A stretch of 44,906 nucleotides of DNA from Treponema sp. (GTDB taxonomy: Bacteria > Spirochaetota > Spirochaetia > Treponematales > Breznakiellaceae), in the NCBI GenBank assembly GCA_009782955.1, contig WRIB01000015.1:1-44906 (forward strand). Reading direction: 5' to 3'. Of this stretch, positions 36,093-43,878 are shown piece after piece (within the stretch, counting starts at the first letter, position 1; each line of letters opens with the position of its first letter). The notes below the pieces were generated by a model. The model made no database searches. It was not told the DNA's origin and was given only the letters and a program-made list of their open reading frames with translations. A program made the position numbers and the translations under genes.

Positions 36093-36226
36093 TTAATACC
36101 TCAAGCATAATATTATAAAATAATAATGGTATTGTTGTAAAGGATATTTCAACGAGTCTCTGCCTTTATAAAATTCTAAAAAATCTATAATGTTAAATAT
36201 TACCGTTTACTATATCAATCACTGGT

Positions 36227-36490
36227 TTATTCTTCATACTCCGTATTCAATTCCGTAAATAGTTCATCCGCACTGGAATAACTTTTTGCTTTTTTCTTTC
36301 CGCTTGTAATATCTCATGCTTCCTGCATGGCGGTTTCAGTTTCGGTGTTATAACGGGGTTGTTTCCGCAAATGAGAAGGTTTCATTTGCGATAGTTGTTC
36401 GTCGGTCAATTCAGGACAATCCGAAAAATCGGTGTTTTTAAATGCCTTAATTTCCGCCACTATTCGTGCTTTTTCTGTAGTATTCATCAT
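36227..36490 (-). pseudogene. RelB/DinJ-like antitoxin gene interrupted by an in-frame TGA
   Basis: The frame starts at ATG 36490, overlapping the brnA stop by four bases, and reads MMNTTEKARIVAEIKAF, then a CPELTDEQLSQMKPSHL segment, to TGA at 36314-36316. It continues in frame for 28 more codons as DITSGKKKAKSYSSADELF and ends in EYEE-stop at 36227. The part after the stop is a typical RelB-type tail. CGA (Arg) to TGA would explain it. No RelE-like toxin follows; the next 130 bases to hamA hold no gene. The overlap with brnA suggests cotranscription. Confidence 0.6.
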
Positions 36491-36774
36491 TGAGCATGAG
36501 CCATGGCCTGTCGCAGAATAGTATTAAGCCTGGTTTGATAACCTTTCCCATCTTGTTTGAGCCATGCCACTATATCGGCATCCAGTTTACAGGTAATGGT
36601 CTGTTTTATTGGTTTGAACATTTTACGTTCCTGCCAAGGACGGAAACCCGAAAAGTCTTTGAATTCAGGAATATCGGAATAATCAATATCCTCATCTTTA
36701 ATGGCATCTACCCGGTCAAGGTCTTCTTTGCTAACCGTAGGCAAGGTTTCAAGGGTATGTTTCACGATTCCCAT
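36487..36774 (-). CDS. brnA: BrnA-type antitoxin
   Basis: A 95-residue antitoxin of the BrnT/BrnA system, with a ribbon-helix-helix-like C-terminus: PIKQTITCKLDADIVAWLK then GKGYQTRLNTILRQAM, the conserved end of BrnA proteins. BrnA binds BrnT and represses the operon. ATG at 36774 has AGGAG ten bases upstream; an in-frame ATG at 36792 precedes that site. It overlaps the brnT 3' end by 26 bases and its stop overlaps the next antitoxin gene, forming a chain of three. Confidence 0.85.
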   Translation of the reverse strand: MGIVKHTLETLPTVSKEDLDRVDAIKDEDIDYSDIPEFKDFSGFRPWQERKMFKPIKQTITCKLDADIVAWLKQDGKGYQTRLNTILRQAMAHAQ

Positions 36775-37006
36775 AATAATATCTCCTCTCATACTTGTTT
36801 GCCTTCCGGGCGGAAATGATACGTATAGTTTCCGTATCCGGTTCAGTAAAATTTACGAACAATAAGCGACCTTCAGCAACGCCGATGGCAAAAGTTCGAT
36901 TTTCTTCATGATTGCTATGTCTGACATCATAGTCTTCTTTTCGTAGAGGGTCAGTAAATACATGAGCGGCATGCTCAAAACAAATACCATGTTTTTTAAT
37001 ATTCAA
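36749..37006 (-). CDS. brnT: BrnT-type ribonuclease toxin, probably N-terminally truncated
   Basis: A BrnT toxin (RelE-like fold ribonuclease), 85 residues from a TTG start. It shows KHGICFEHAAHVF, DVRHSNHEENRTFAIG and the hallmark IRIISARKANKYERR. Family members begin with a Trp-Asp pair about nine residues earlier. Here codons for WDGRKNLLN are present directly upstream, but they are preceded by TAA at 37028-37030, so the natural start has been lost or a weak internal TTG is used. Toxicity is therefore doubtful. Cotranscribed with brnA. Confidence 0.78.
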   Translation of the reverse strand: MNIKKHGICFEHAAHVFTDPLRKEDYDVRHSNHEENRTFAIGVAEGRLLFVNFTEPDTETIRIISARKANKYERRYYYGNRETYP

Positions 37007-37119
37007 TAGGTTCTTTCTTCCGTCCCATTAAAAATTCACATTACCCTCTGTTATAAATACTATCTTATATGTATAAATATGTCAATATCTTTTTTGGTTA
37101 TATGCATAACCAAAACCCA

Positions 37120-37545
37120 TTACATCAATTCTTTCAACTCCGAGAGTAAAGTCTGTATTTTATCTTCATTCGAAATAAAATCAAAATCCTCTTGTTGTTG
37201 ATATTGCGATAATTGACCTTTCCCAAATATTATGTCTAACATTCGCTCGACAGTATTCATCCGGCCTTTCTTGGCATCATCAAGAAGTTTTTCTGCCAAT
37301 ATGATTATAAGCGCAGGAGCTTTGTTTCTTTCTTTTTCAACAAAATCTTTGAGCCCTCCCATTGAAAAATTGAATAGGACAAATTTGCACGCATCTATAA
37401 GGTCTTTTTGACATACATCATTTTCAGTTATGTATCCTTTTAACCATGATTTTGGTCGACCTGCACCAAGATTCTTTTTTCCATGTCGAGTAGGACATTT
37501 CTCAAGATTTTTCTTTCCAGCTTCTATAAACTGCGGCGTAACCAT
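37120..37545 (-). CDS. Hypothetical island protein
   Basis: A 141-residue hydrophilic protein with an N-terminal basic stretch (RHGKKNLGAGRPKSWLKGYI) and an acidic C-terminus (FDFISNEDKIQTLLSELKEL). GRPKS and similar basic loops occur in DNA-binding or terminase-small-subunit-like proteins, but I cannot assign a family. It follows the rep gene on the same strand after a 60-base gap. It shows no lesion. Confidence 0.65.
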   Translation of the reverse strand: MVTPQFIEAGKKNLEKCPTRHGKKNLGAGRPKSWLKGYITENDVCQKDLIDACKFVLFNFSMGGLKDFVEKERNKAPALIIILAEKLLDDAKKGRMNTVERMLDIIFGKGQLSQYQQQEDFDFISNEDKIQTLLSELKELM

Positions 37546-37605
37546 GTTTTTCTCTTAAGATTTCATCTAAGATTATCCCCAAATTAGGATGTTTTTAGCG
37601 ATACT

Positions 37606-38533
37606 TCAAGTCCCGAACGTTACTCTGTCATATACAAGGGTATCAAGTTCCTTTTTTAAAGTACTTTGTTCAGAAATATAAATATCATGCTCCAATTTAT
37701 GATTTTCCGCTCGTATTCGTTCAAGGTTTTTGGGAGATAATTTTCCAGACTCTATTAATTGCTGAATAAAATAGCGATAGTCTTTAGGAAAGCTCTGGCG
37801 GTATTGTTCTGCTTGTAATCTCTGTAACCTTGATGGAGTGATATTTTTAGATTTATCAGCATATACCAATTGTCCTATTTTTTCTATATTTTTATAAGCA
37901 TCATAAAACAATTGTTGAAAGCTCTGATAAATACCTTCATCGAAAAGACTGTAAGCTGATAAACCTCCTTTGAATTTTGCTTCTATATCCCCTCTTTTTC
38001 TTAATCTTATATTCAAGGCGAAGCACATTTGACCCATTGAACAAAGGGGGTATATCTTGCTTTTTATCAAGCATTTCTTTGATTTTATCATATCCGATGA
38101 ATTCAAATGAGCCTGTCGGGGTAGTATAATTTACGGTTTCAATACCAGTCCATTTTGAATACTCTACCCGGGTAAATCTTTTAGTATTTCCAAATAGACA
38201 TAGATATTCAAAAGGTTTTTCTTTGGTGATAATACTTGTACCAAATTCTGCAGAGCATACAATTGCACTTTTTAAGCAGATGGCCACATCTTGTTCTAAT
38301 TTTTTTATAGCTGCCATGACTTCTTCTTTATTCAATGGAGTGATATTTTCACCTTTTAAATATTTTGGCAATGAACCATGAATTATTAGATAGTTATGAT
38401 TTTGCCATATACTCATATTTTTCAATTTTCCCCTATAGGCATCTATTCCATTTTGGTATAAAATCTTAACTCTTTCACGCAAGATATAGTTTTGAGGCAA
38501 GCTATTTATTTTAAACGTTACATTATCAAACAT
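37606..38533 (-). pseudogene. Replication initiator of the phage/plasmid II/X (CRI) type, frameshifted
   Basis: The first 180 residues resemble gene II/X replication proteins of filamentous phages and related plasmids, which nick the plus strand for rolling-circle replication. IIHGSLPKYLKGENITPL is the clearest match, followed by AAIKKLEQD and NVLRLEYKIKKKRG. The frame shifts by one base near a C4/T5 run (37989-37999, plus strand). The second part continues DIEAKFKGGLSAYSLFDEGI and ends at 37606, giving about 309 residues after removing one base. ATG at 38533 has an ideal GGAGG. Either a one-base insertion or a sequencing error. Confidence 0.7.
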
Positions 38534-38558
38534 TATGTCCTCCAAATAAAATTCAAGG

Positions 38559-38627
38559 CCACCCCCACAGCAAGCTGCGGAATAACCCTAAAGGATTACC
38601 CCTTAATTAGGTGGGTAAAGTAGCTTG
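38559..38627. other. Interleaved inverted repeats upstream of rep (possible rolling-circle origin)
   Basis: In the gap before rep, CCACCC (38559-38564) can pair with GGTGGG (38610-38615), and CAAGCT (38571-38576) with AGCTTG (38622-38627). The two stems interleave, giving pseudoknot order. Between them lies a tandem of AATAACCCTAAA and GGATTACCCC phrases. A nick site or initiator-binding site for the rep protein is plausible but not shown. Confidence 0.4.
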
Positions 38628-39085
38628 TTACAGGACTGATGAATCAGACACATATTTCAGCTTTATCATTTCGGTTTTAGTAATCTCGGGTATTTTTCCT
38701 GCAAGTCTTCTTTGAAAAAGAATAGGCACCGCTTCACTTAAATCCTGAAAAAACCAAATTGCAAGTTCATCGAAATCTTCGGAAAACTCAATAAGTACAC
38801 CATAGTCTTTGTACGTCCCGTATGACTGCCGTGGATATTCGGGCAAAAAACCAATCTTGCAACCATTCTATTTTTTGTCAATTCAAGCGTATGGGAAAAC
38901 CGTTGGCAGTTTTGATTGTTAAAATACATTTTTTTTCGGAAAATAATATATTTCTCTCCCTTGTATTTCCCTCTGCTATAGACTGATGGAAAACCTGGAA
39001 TTGTTCTTCCTTTATGCCCAGTCAATATTAAGTGAGTTCGATTTCCAGAAAAACGACTAAACTTATATATGGCATCTGGTTTCAT
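38628..39085 (-). pseudogene. Hypothetical island gene, frameshifted at a T6 run
   Basis: The first part starts at ATG 39085 (MKPDAIYKFSRFSGNRTHLI) and runs to NRMVARLVF. At the homopolymer 38845-38850 one base appears to be missing. The other frame then continues LPEYPRQSYGTYKDYGVLIE and ends at 38628, giving about 152 residues. Both halves have protein-like composition, and neither makes sense alone. The family is not recognised. Its start overlaps the upstream small gene by four bases. Confidence 0.6.
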
Positions 39086-39255
39086 TTTTTCTCCTGTTCT
39101 TTTGTATTTTCTGTTGTGGAATGAAAAACACCTACAACCCGTCCGTCATGGATTTTCAAGGTGGTACTGATCGAGCCATAACGAATTTTTGCGGCATTTT
39201 CATACAATCGCTCAGCGATGTTTATGATATTTTGTTTAGTCGGATTTTCAATCAT
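39082..39255 (-). CDS. Small DUF2292-like protein
   Basis: A 57-residue protein, MIENPTKQNIINIAERLYEN, then AKIRYGSISTTLKIHDGRVV, ending in basic residues. The pattern of an IRYGS turn followed by a beta-hairpin and HDGRVV resembles the DUF2292 family of small proteins found in phages and mobile elements. Its ATG overlaps the end of the HTH gene by eight bases, and its TGA overlaps the next ATG by four, so it is a coupled link in the rep operon. Function unknown. Confidence 0.65.
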   Translation of the reverse strand: MIENPTKQNIINIAERLYENAAKIRYGSISTTLKIHDGRVVGVFHSTTENTKEQEKK

Positions 39256-39445
39256 TTTTGAGTCCCTTTATTTGTGTGTTCTGGTCAAGAAATTTGTCTA
39301 GCTCTGATCTCCTGTAAAGAACCCGTCGGCAGATTTTAATGCGAGGTATAGGCAAACCGTCTAAAACGGTTTTGCATATACCCAAATACTGTGCCGTTTC
39401 CTCACGATTAAGAATGACATTGATTAAGTCATTAGAATGATTCAT
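39248..39445 (-). CDS. Helix-turn-helix excisionase-like protein
   Basis: A 65-residue DNA-binding protein with a MerR/AlpA-type helix-turn-helix: ILNREETAQYLGICKTVLDG, then IPRIKICRRVLYRRSELDKF. This plan is shared by excisionases (Xis) and plasmid regulators. It is the first of a coupled chain (DUF2292-like, unknown, rep). A role in excision or in control of replication is inferred. Confidence 0.8.
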   Translation of the reverse strand: MNHSNDLINVILNREETAQYLGICKTVLDGLPIPRIKICRRVLYRRSELDKFLDQNTQIKGLKND

Positions 39446-39495
39446 TAGTTACCCCCATATTTAACTTTTCCATTTCATTATAAATGAGGGGTATT

Positions 39496-40149
39496 TTATT
39501 TATCTTCGGAGGTATTTAGTATTTTTTTTAGTTTTTCATAGTCATTGGATTTGTTTTTGAACTGGCTACCATTGATACTTAGACTGTTTTTGAGGTCTTT
39601 TACACCAAAAATCATTTCAAGTAGTTGCCAGGACATTTTTTTCTCCGGTTCTGCAATACTACGAAAATATTCTGCTAAGGACTGTTTAGATTTAGTCCAT
39701 TTAAGACTTATATCTTTATCTTCTAAATATCCATTTTCTTTCAGTATTACATAATCGTTTTTAAATTTAGGAAAACGTAATATTATTTGATTAACTTGAA
39801 AAGAAGAAATATTTTCGGAAATAGCTTCGATTTCAACTTTGCATCAATCAAAACAATCTTCAAATTCTGCTATGAAATTCTTATATGTTTCCAATGGATT
39901 AATTTCTTTTCCGGTAGCTCTGCTTATTTGTTTTTCATTTTTTTGGATTATCAGTAATTTTTCATTTCCATCAAAATAATGAAATTCATCAGGATAATTT
40001 TTTTCATTGACTCGTATTCTCTCAAGTTCTGTATTGTAACGGCTTTTAAGAAGTGTTAAGGCTTGTTCCTTGGTTATTTTACCAATAATACAATTTTCAA
40101 CTGCTTCGCAAAAACCGGCTCTATATTGTTTCCCATTATCAATCAGCAT
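39496..40149 (-). pseudogene. Unknown 216-residue protein interrupted by an in-frame TGA
   Basis: The first 101 codons (MLIDNGKQYRAGFCEAVENC ... EFEDCFD) end at TGA 39844-39846. The same frame stays open for another 115 codons: CKVEIEAISENISSFQVNQI, later DISLKWTKSKQSLAEYF and GVKDLKNSLSINGSQF, ending with TAA at 39496. Such a long in-frame extension in AT-rich DNA is unlikely by chance. A C-to-T change in CGA is the simplest cause. AGAGGT lies upstream of ATG. The C-terminal WTKSKQSLAEYF and DYEKLKKIL segments recall proteins of Bacteroidota mobile elements, only loosely. Confidence 0.6.
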
Positions 40150-40275
40150 TTCAAGTACCTCTAATTTATTATAATGTCAGAGATACAAAAGTCTATAGCT
40201 TTAGTTATGAAATACCATAAGTGAAGGTAATGATGAAAATAGAACCGTTAAGTGTCGTTTTTTGCTCAGAATTGG

Positions 40276-40626
40276 CTACTCTTTTTTTATAAATTTCATA
40301 TTATCAAATTCAAGAGTTTTGCCATTATCACGAAATTTATACGGAACAGATTCATAAATATATGATCCTGTTCCCCATATTCTCATGGAAATTTTATCTT
40401 TAAGAGAGTTAACATGGATTTTAACATCAGAGCTATTTGCTTCACCTTTGTTTACAATCATCAGCCAACCTTTGTCTGTTCCATCAAATTTCAAAACCAT
40501 GTAATTCTGAATATCTTCTTCATACTCAAATTTGCCATTAAACCTATCATCCCCTAATTGTTTTGGTTTTTCATCGCATGAGATAAAAAACAAGCTAATC
40601 ACAATCAAAACCAAAAGCTTTTTCAT
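40276..40626 (-). CDS. Small lipoprotein, hypothetical
   Basis: 116 residues. Signal peptide MKKLLVLIVISLFFISC with a lipobox-like FISC at Cys17, then a mature beta-rich domain (FNGKFEYEEDIQNYMVLKFD ... YKFRDNGKTLEFDN). It is probably anchored to the membrane. It follows a second lipoprotein gene with a 28-base gap. The family is not recognised; the domain looks like the small lipocalin-like lipoproteins of spirochaetes. The 126 bases between it and the next gene downstream are empty. Confidence 0.75.
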   Translation of the reverse strand: MKKLLVLIVISLFFISCDEKPKQLGDDRFNGKFEYEEDIQNYMVLKFDGTDKGWLMIVNKGEANSSDVKIHVNSLKDKISMRIWGTGSYIYESVPYKFRDNGKTLEFDNMKFIKKE

Positions 40627-40654
40627 AAATACTCCTTTACTTTTTTTGTGAAGA

Positions 40655-40963
40655 TTATTTTTTCCTTAATTCAGTAAGTTCACCTCCGATAACTAAAGAC
40701 CATTTTCCATCATATTTACTTTTAGATAAAAGCCCTTGATAACCCAGTGGTTGTAAATAAACTTCATATGTTTCGTCGCCTATTTTGTCATCCTTTGGGA
40801 TAAGGTTAAAGGAAATAGACTCCTCGCCTTTTTCCTCCATCACCATGATTCTATCCTTGGTATTAATTGTAATTGTTACACCGGGAAGATCATTAGACTC
40901 ATATTTTGTTGTACATCTAGCCAAAATGATAATAATTACAATAAATATAAAAAACTTTTTCAT
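40655..40963 (-). CDS. Small lipoprotein, hypothetical
   Basis: 102 residues from ATG 40963, which has GAGGAG seven bases upstream; an in-frame extension to 41179 lacks these signs. The signal MKKFFIFIVIIIILARC ends at Cys17. The mature part has TITINTKDRIMVMEEKGEES and a YLQPLGYQGLLSKSKYDGKW segment. It lies upstream of a similar-sized lipoprotein gene and is divergent from the XRE regulator. Function unknown. Confidence 0.75.
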   Translation of the reverse strand: MKKFFIFIVIIIILARCTTKYESNDLPGVTITINTKDRIMVMEEKGEESISFNLIPKDDKIGDETYEVYLQPLGYQGLLSKSKYDGKWSLVIGGELTELRKK

Positions 40964-41177
40964 GCAAACTCCTCTTGTTAGTTCATTAAATCTTTCTAAT
41001 AGAAAGATAAATATAATTCTAATAGCTATTTGCTTTATGATCAAGCCCAATAAGATAATAGTAATATAGCTATCAGAATTACTATTTTTGGTGTGATTTT
41101 TAACACAATATATAGAGTAGGTTTTCTTTTCATACGCTATATATGGGATGTGTTTATAAGAGAATACAAGGTCGGAC

Positions 41178-41525
41178 ATGACGGAAGCTGAAATTCGTAG
41201 TATTCTTAGCTCAAATTTAAAGCGGTATCGAAATTATCGTAAATTCTCACAGGCTGAATTGGCTGAAAAGCTTGACATTTCTATTCCTTTTCTGAGTGAT
41301 GTTGAAAATGGCAGGAAATGGATTTCCCCGATGACTTTGGTTAAGTTCGCTTCTGCCCTGAATATCGAGCCTTATGAGCTTTTTAAACCTGAAAATGCCA
41401 TATCACCGGAAATATCAACCGCCTTGACAAATTGGAGTAATGATATTGTCGAGGCGGTTACCCAGACAGTAAAAGACATACAGACTTGCTATCTTATAAA
41501 GGCAAATGAACCACCTGAAAATTAA
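41178..41525 (+). CDS. XRE-family transcriptional regulator
   Basis: 115 residues with an N-terminal lambda-repressor-like helix-turn-helix: LKRYRNYRKFSQAELAEKLD, then ISIPFLSDVENGRKWISPMT. The C-terminal 40 residues are helical. It is the only plus-strand gene of the island. Its last 32 bases overlap the 3' end of the (frame-corrected) integrase gene on the other strand. It probably controls island genes, including the divergent lipoprotein operon. Confidence 0.88.
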   Translation: MTEAEIRSILSSNLKRYRNYRKFSQAELAEKLDISIPFLSDVENGRKWISPMTLVKFASALNIEPYELFKPENAISPEISTALTNWSNDIVEAVTQTVKDIQTCYLIKANEPPEN

Positions 41526-42902
41526 CCCTGTCTCCGGTAATCTTATGCCCGGCATAATGGTCTCAAGCATGACCATTGTCTTATGTCCGGTTTGAGATTG
41601 CAGAAGTTTTTCTGTAATCTTGTCCCTCATATAAGCTGTAAAGTAATGACGCCAGCTATGAAAGGTATATGCCTTTGCAGATTTTTTACTAAGTCCGGTT
41701 TTTATCAATGCGTCTTTCAGGTCTCGGCGGAAAATATCCTGTTCAATGGGTTTATTCGGAAATTTTTCCGCCCAGAATACAAAGCTGTCCATATCATGCC
41801 CATGAGGATTGCTTTTTGCTATTCCTATCAATTCATGTATAAGCCCTGGAAAGGGAACTTCTACAATTCTCGTTTCATTATTCTTTGTGGTTTTTAATCC
41901 GTCCTGGAAATTCCAGCTATGCCGGACATATAGACAATCCTGACCTAAATCTTGTATTCGTAAGCCTTGAATCTCCCCAGCCCTCATTCCGGTTACCATT
42001 GCCAGTATATTGGCAAGCCTTGATCTCTCATCTTTCCAGCTAACCCTAAAAAGCGTTTTTGCTTGTTCAGGGCTTAATATCTGACGTTCCCTTGACTTAC
42101 CAGAAAACCAAGTTATTCCTGATACAATATCTTTATCAATCATTTCTTTTTGAAAAGCCCATGCAAGAGGGACTGTCCCTGCCTTTATGATTGAATTTTT
42201 TCTTGAAGCTGATTGTGGAAACCGGACGATCCGTCGTATTTTGGAAGCGGCATTTTTCCGTTTTGGTTTTCGTAATCCCGCTTCGATTTCAGCTTTTTCC
42301 CTTTCGGCTTCTTCTTGTAAAGTCTTGTCTATTTCAGTTTGTTCTTTTTCAGCCTGTTTTGGCAAAGATTCCAGATAGGCAATGAAGGCTTCTATATCCT
42401 GTCGAGTAATATCTCCCAGATGTTTTCCTTGAAAAAAAGGTATCCAGTATTTGTTGACTGCCCCAGTCATTTCGATAGCATAACGCCTGTGCATTCCATG
42501 ATTTCTTCGCAATTTTTCTTTAATGTAAGTGGATTTTTCCCAGTCCCAGAAATCGGTCAAGTAAGTAATAAAATCTATTACCTGTACGCTTTCTTCAAGG
42601 ATATAGGATTTCAACAGCCCTTGACGATGAAGCTCTTTGCAGATAAATTCAGCGTTGACTTTGGTTATGTCAGCCCCTTTTGCCATTTCTCGCAAGGTAT
42701 ACTTTTTTAGGCTGACTGTTTCCCCTTGTTGGGGAATCCCATCCTTGAGCCATTCGAAAACAATTTGTATTGCTTCTTTTTCGGTCTCTTTTTTGGTATT
42801 AATCTCTGGGAGATATTTCCCCGTCTGCTCGTTTTTAAATCTGACTGTGTAATACCGCCGATCTGACCGTTTTAATAAAGAAAAAGGAAGACGTTTCTTC
42901 AT
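41494..42902 (-). pseudogene. Tyrosine recombinase/integrase of the island, frameshifted before the catalytic tyrosine
   Basis: Inserts or excises the island at the tRNA-Met site. An N-terminal Arm/SAM-like region is followed by the catalytic domain with Arg in VTGMRAGEIQGLR and the HxxR box HSWRHYFTAYMR, then QTGHKTMVM. Directly after this the open frame becomes ETIMPGIRLPETG and runs to 41415 with no usable tyrosine. One register away the DNA reads DHYAGHKITGDRVNFQ and ends in VVHLPL-stop at 41494, the expected end. Tyr is encoded at 41554-41556. One base is missing between about 41557 and 41575. ATG 42902 has AAGGA upstream. Confidence 0.82.
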
Positions 42903-43038
42903 GTCCTTAATCCTTGTATGGCGTTGAAAATGGATTTCGTCCACTTTTTGCGCCACTTTTCGCTATATGCGATGATTAAGGACTTCCGATGTCGGTCAGT
43001 CCGTAGCTAAATCCTTATAACATAACGATTTAGCATGT

Positions 43039-43111
<73 letters not shown>

Positions 43112-43219
43112 TTGTTATTTAAATATACTCTTTTTACACAGCACGGTCAATAATGCTTCTCAGCTTTGCATTTTTTTGTTTCATTTTGCAAAGAAAATAA
43201 TTCTTGTTTATAAAACAAG

Positions 43220-43449
43220 TACGGAGAGAGGGATTTGGGGTTCCTCTTACAAACATATGTCCCTTCGGGCCGTTTGCCATTAGGAAGGATTTATTCCACC
43301 GCCGTTCGGCGGTACAACGTCATCATGTTTGCTCGTTCTACCCCCGCCTTCGCGTTACCCGGTACATCCTGTACCGGCTTGTATTAGTCAATGCTTTTGC
43401 ATTGGCATTATTTAAGTAACACTCTGGTTCAAATCCCTCATTCTCTGTC
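43220..43449. repeat. Element bounded by inverted tRNA-Ser 3'-end-like sequences, copy A
   Basis: It begins TACGGAGAGAGGGATTTG, nearly the 3' end of the nearby tRNA-Ser(GGA) as seen on this strand, and ends with the inverse TTCAAATCCCTCATTCTC. Inside are hairpins CCGCC-GTTC-GGCGG, CCGGTACA/TGTACCGG and CAATGC-TTTT-GCATTG. No credible gene is inside. It resembles an inserted or duplicated palindromic cassette. Confidence 0.55.
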
Positions 43450-43499
43450 AGTGTTTTATTTCACATACCATGGAACAAGTTCTTGCTATGTAAAAATGT

Positions 43500-43641
43500 C
43501 CGGAGAGAGAGGGATTTGCCTTCCACTCCTCAACTTCCTGTTTCGGAGTTCCAGGCCGGGGTTTTACCCTTTCGGCGCCATCCATGGCGCCTCTTCTTCC
43601 CATTTGGTCAGCGGGTAAAACCCTTCAAATCCCTCTCTTCC
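43500..43641. repeat. Element bounded by inverted tRNA-Ser 3'-end-like sequences, copy B
   Basis: It begins CCGGAGAGAGAGGGATTTG and ends CTTCAAATCCCTCTCTTCC. The interior holds GGGTTTTACCC paired with GGGTAAAACCC around a second hairpin GGCGCCAT/ATGGCGCC. The boundary matches copy A and the real tRNA-Ser(GGA), but the interior differs. Confidence 0.55.
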
Positions 43642-43652
43642 TTCACTTTGTA

Positions 43653-43739
43653 CGGAGAGAGAGGGATTTGAACCCTCGGTACCCTTCCGGGTACATACGA
43701 CTTCCAATCGTACACCTTCGGCCGCTCGGTCATCTCTCC
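43653..43739 (-). tRNA. tRNA-Ser (GGA)
   Basis: An 87-base class II tRNA. Acceptor GGAGAGA/TCTCTCC, discriminator G, anticodon loop TTGGAAG, and a long variable arm closed by GTACCC/GGGTAC. It is downstream of tRNA-Ser(GCT) on the same strand with a 44-base gap, probably cotranscribed. CCA is not encoded. Confidence 0.95.
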
Positions 43740-43783
43740 ATAAAACCTTCGAACCCACAATTTATTTGTATCAACACAAATAA

Positions 43784-43871
43784 CGGAGCAGGGGGGATTC
43801 GAACCCCCGGTACCCTTTAGGGGCACAACTCCTTAGCAGGGAGCCACCTTCGGCCTCTCGGTCACCGCTCC
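43784..43871 (-). tRNA. tRNA-Ser (GCT)
   Basis: An 88-base class II tRNA. Acceptor GGAGCGG/CTGCTCC with one G-T pair, anticodon loop CTGCTAA, and a long variable arm GCCCC...GGGTAC-like. The T arm is GGGGGTTCGAATCCCCC. The same acceptor and T arm recur in tRNA-Ser(TGA). Confidence 0.95.
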
Positions 43872-43878
43872 AGGAAAG

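Noticed and set aside
37606-38106. Two independent genes within the rep region
   Set aside because: The second part has no ribosome site and continues the first part's sequence directly after a one-base shift.
36314-39846. Selenocysteine at the in-frame TGA codons
   Set aside because: The protein contexts (RelB-like tail; an unknown hydrophilic protein) are not known selenoproteins, and no SECIS-like hairpin was evident just after the codons. A C-to-T change is simpler.
41415-41557. The longer integrase C-terminus ending at 41415
   Set aside because: It lacks the catalytic tyrosine box and would overlap the XRE gene by 111 bases; the other register gives the expected HYAGH ending.
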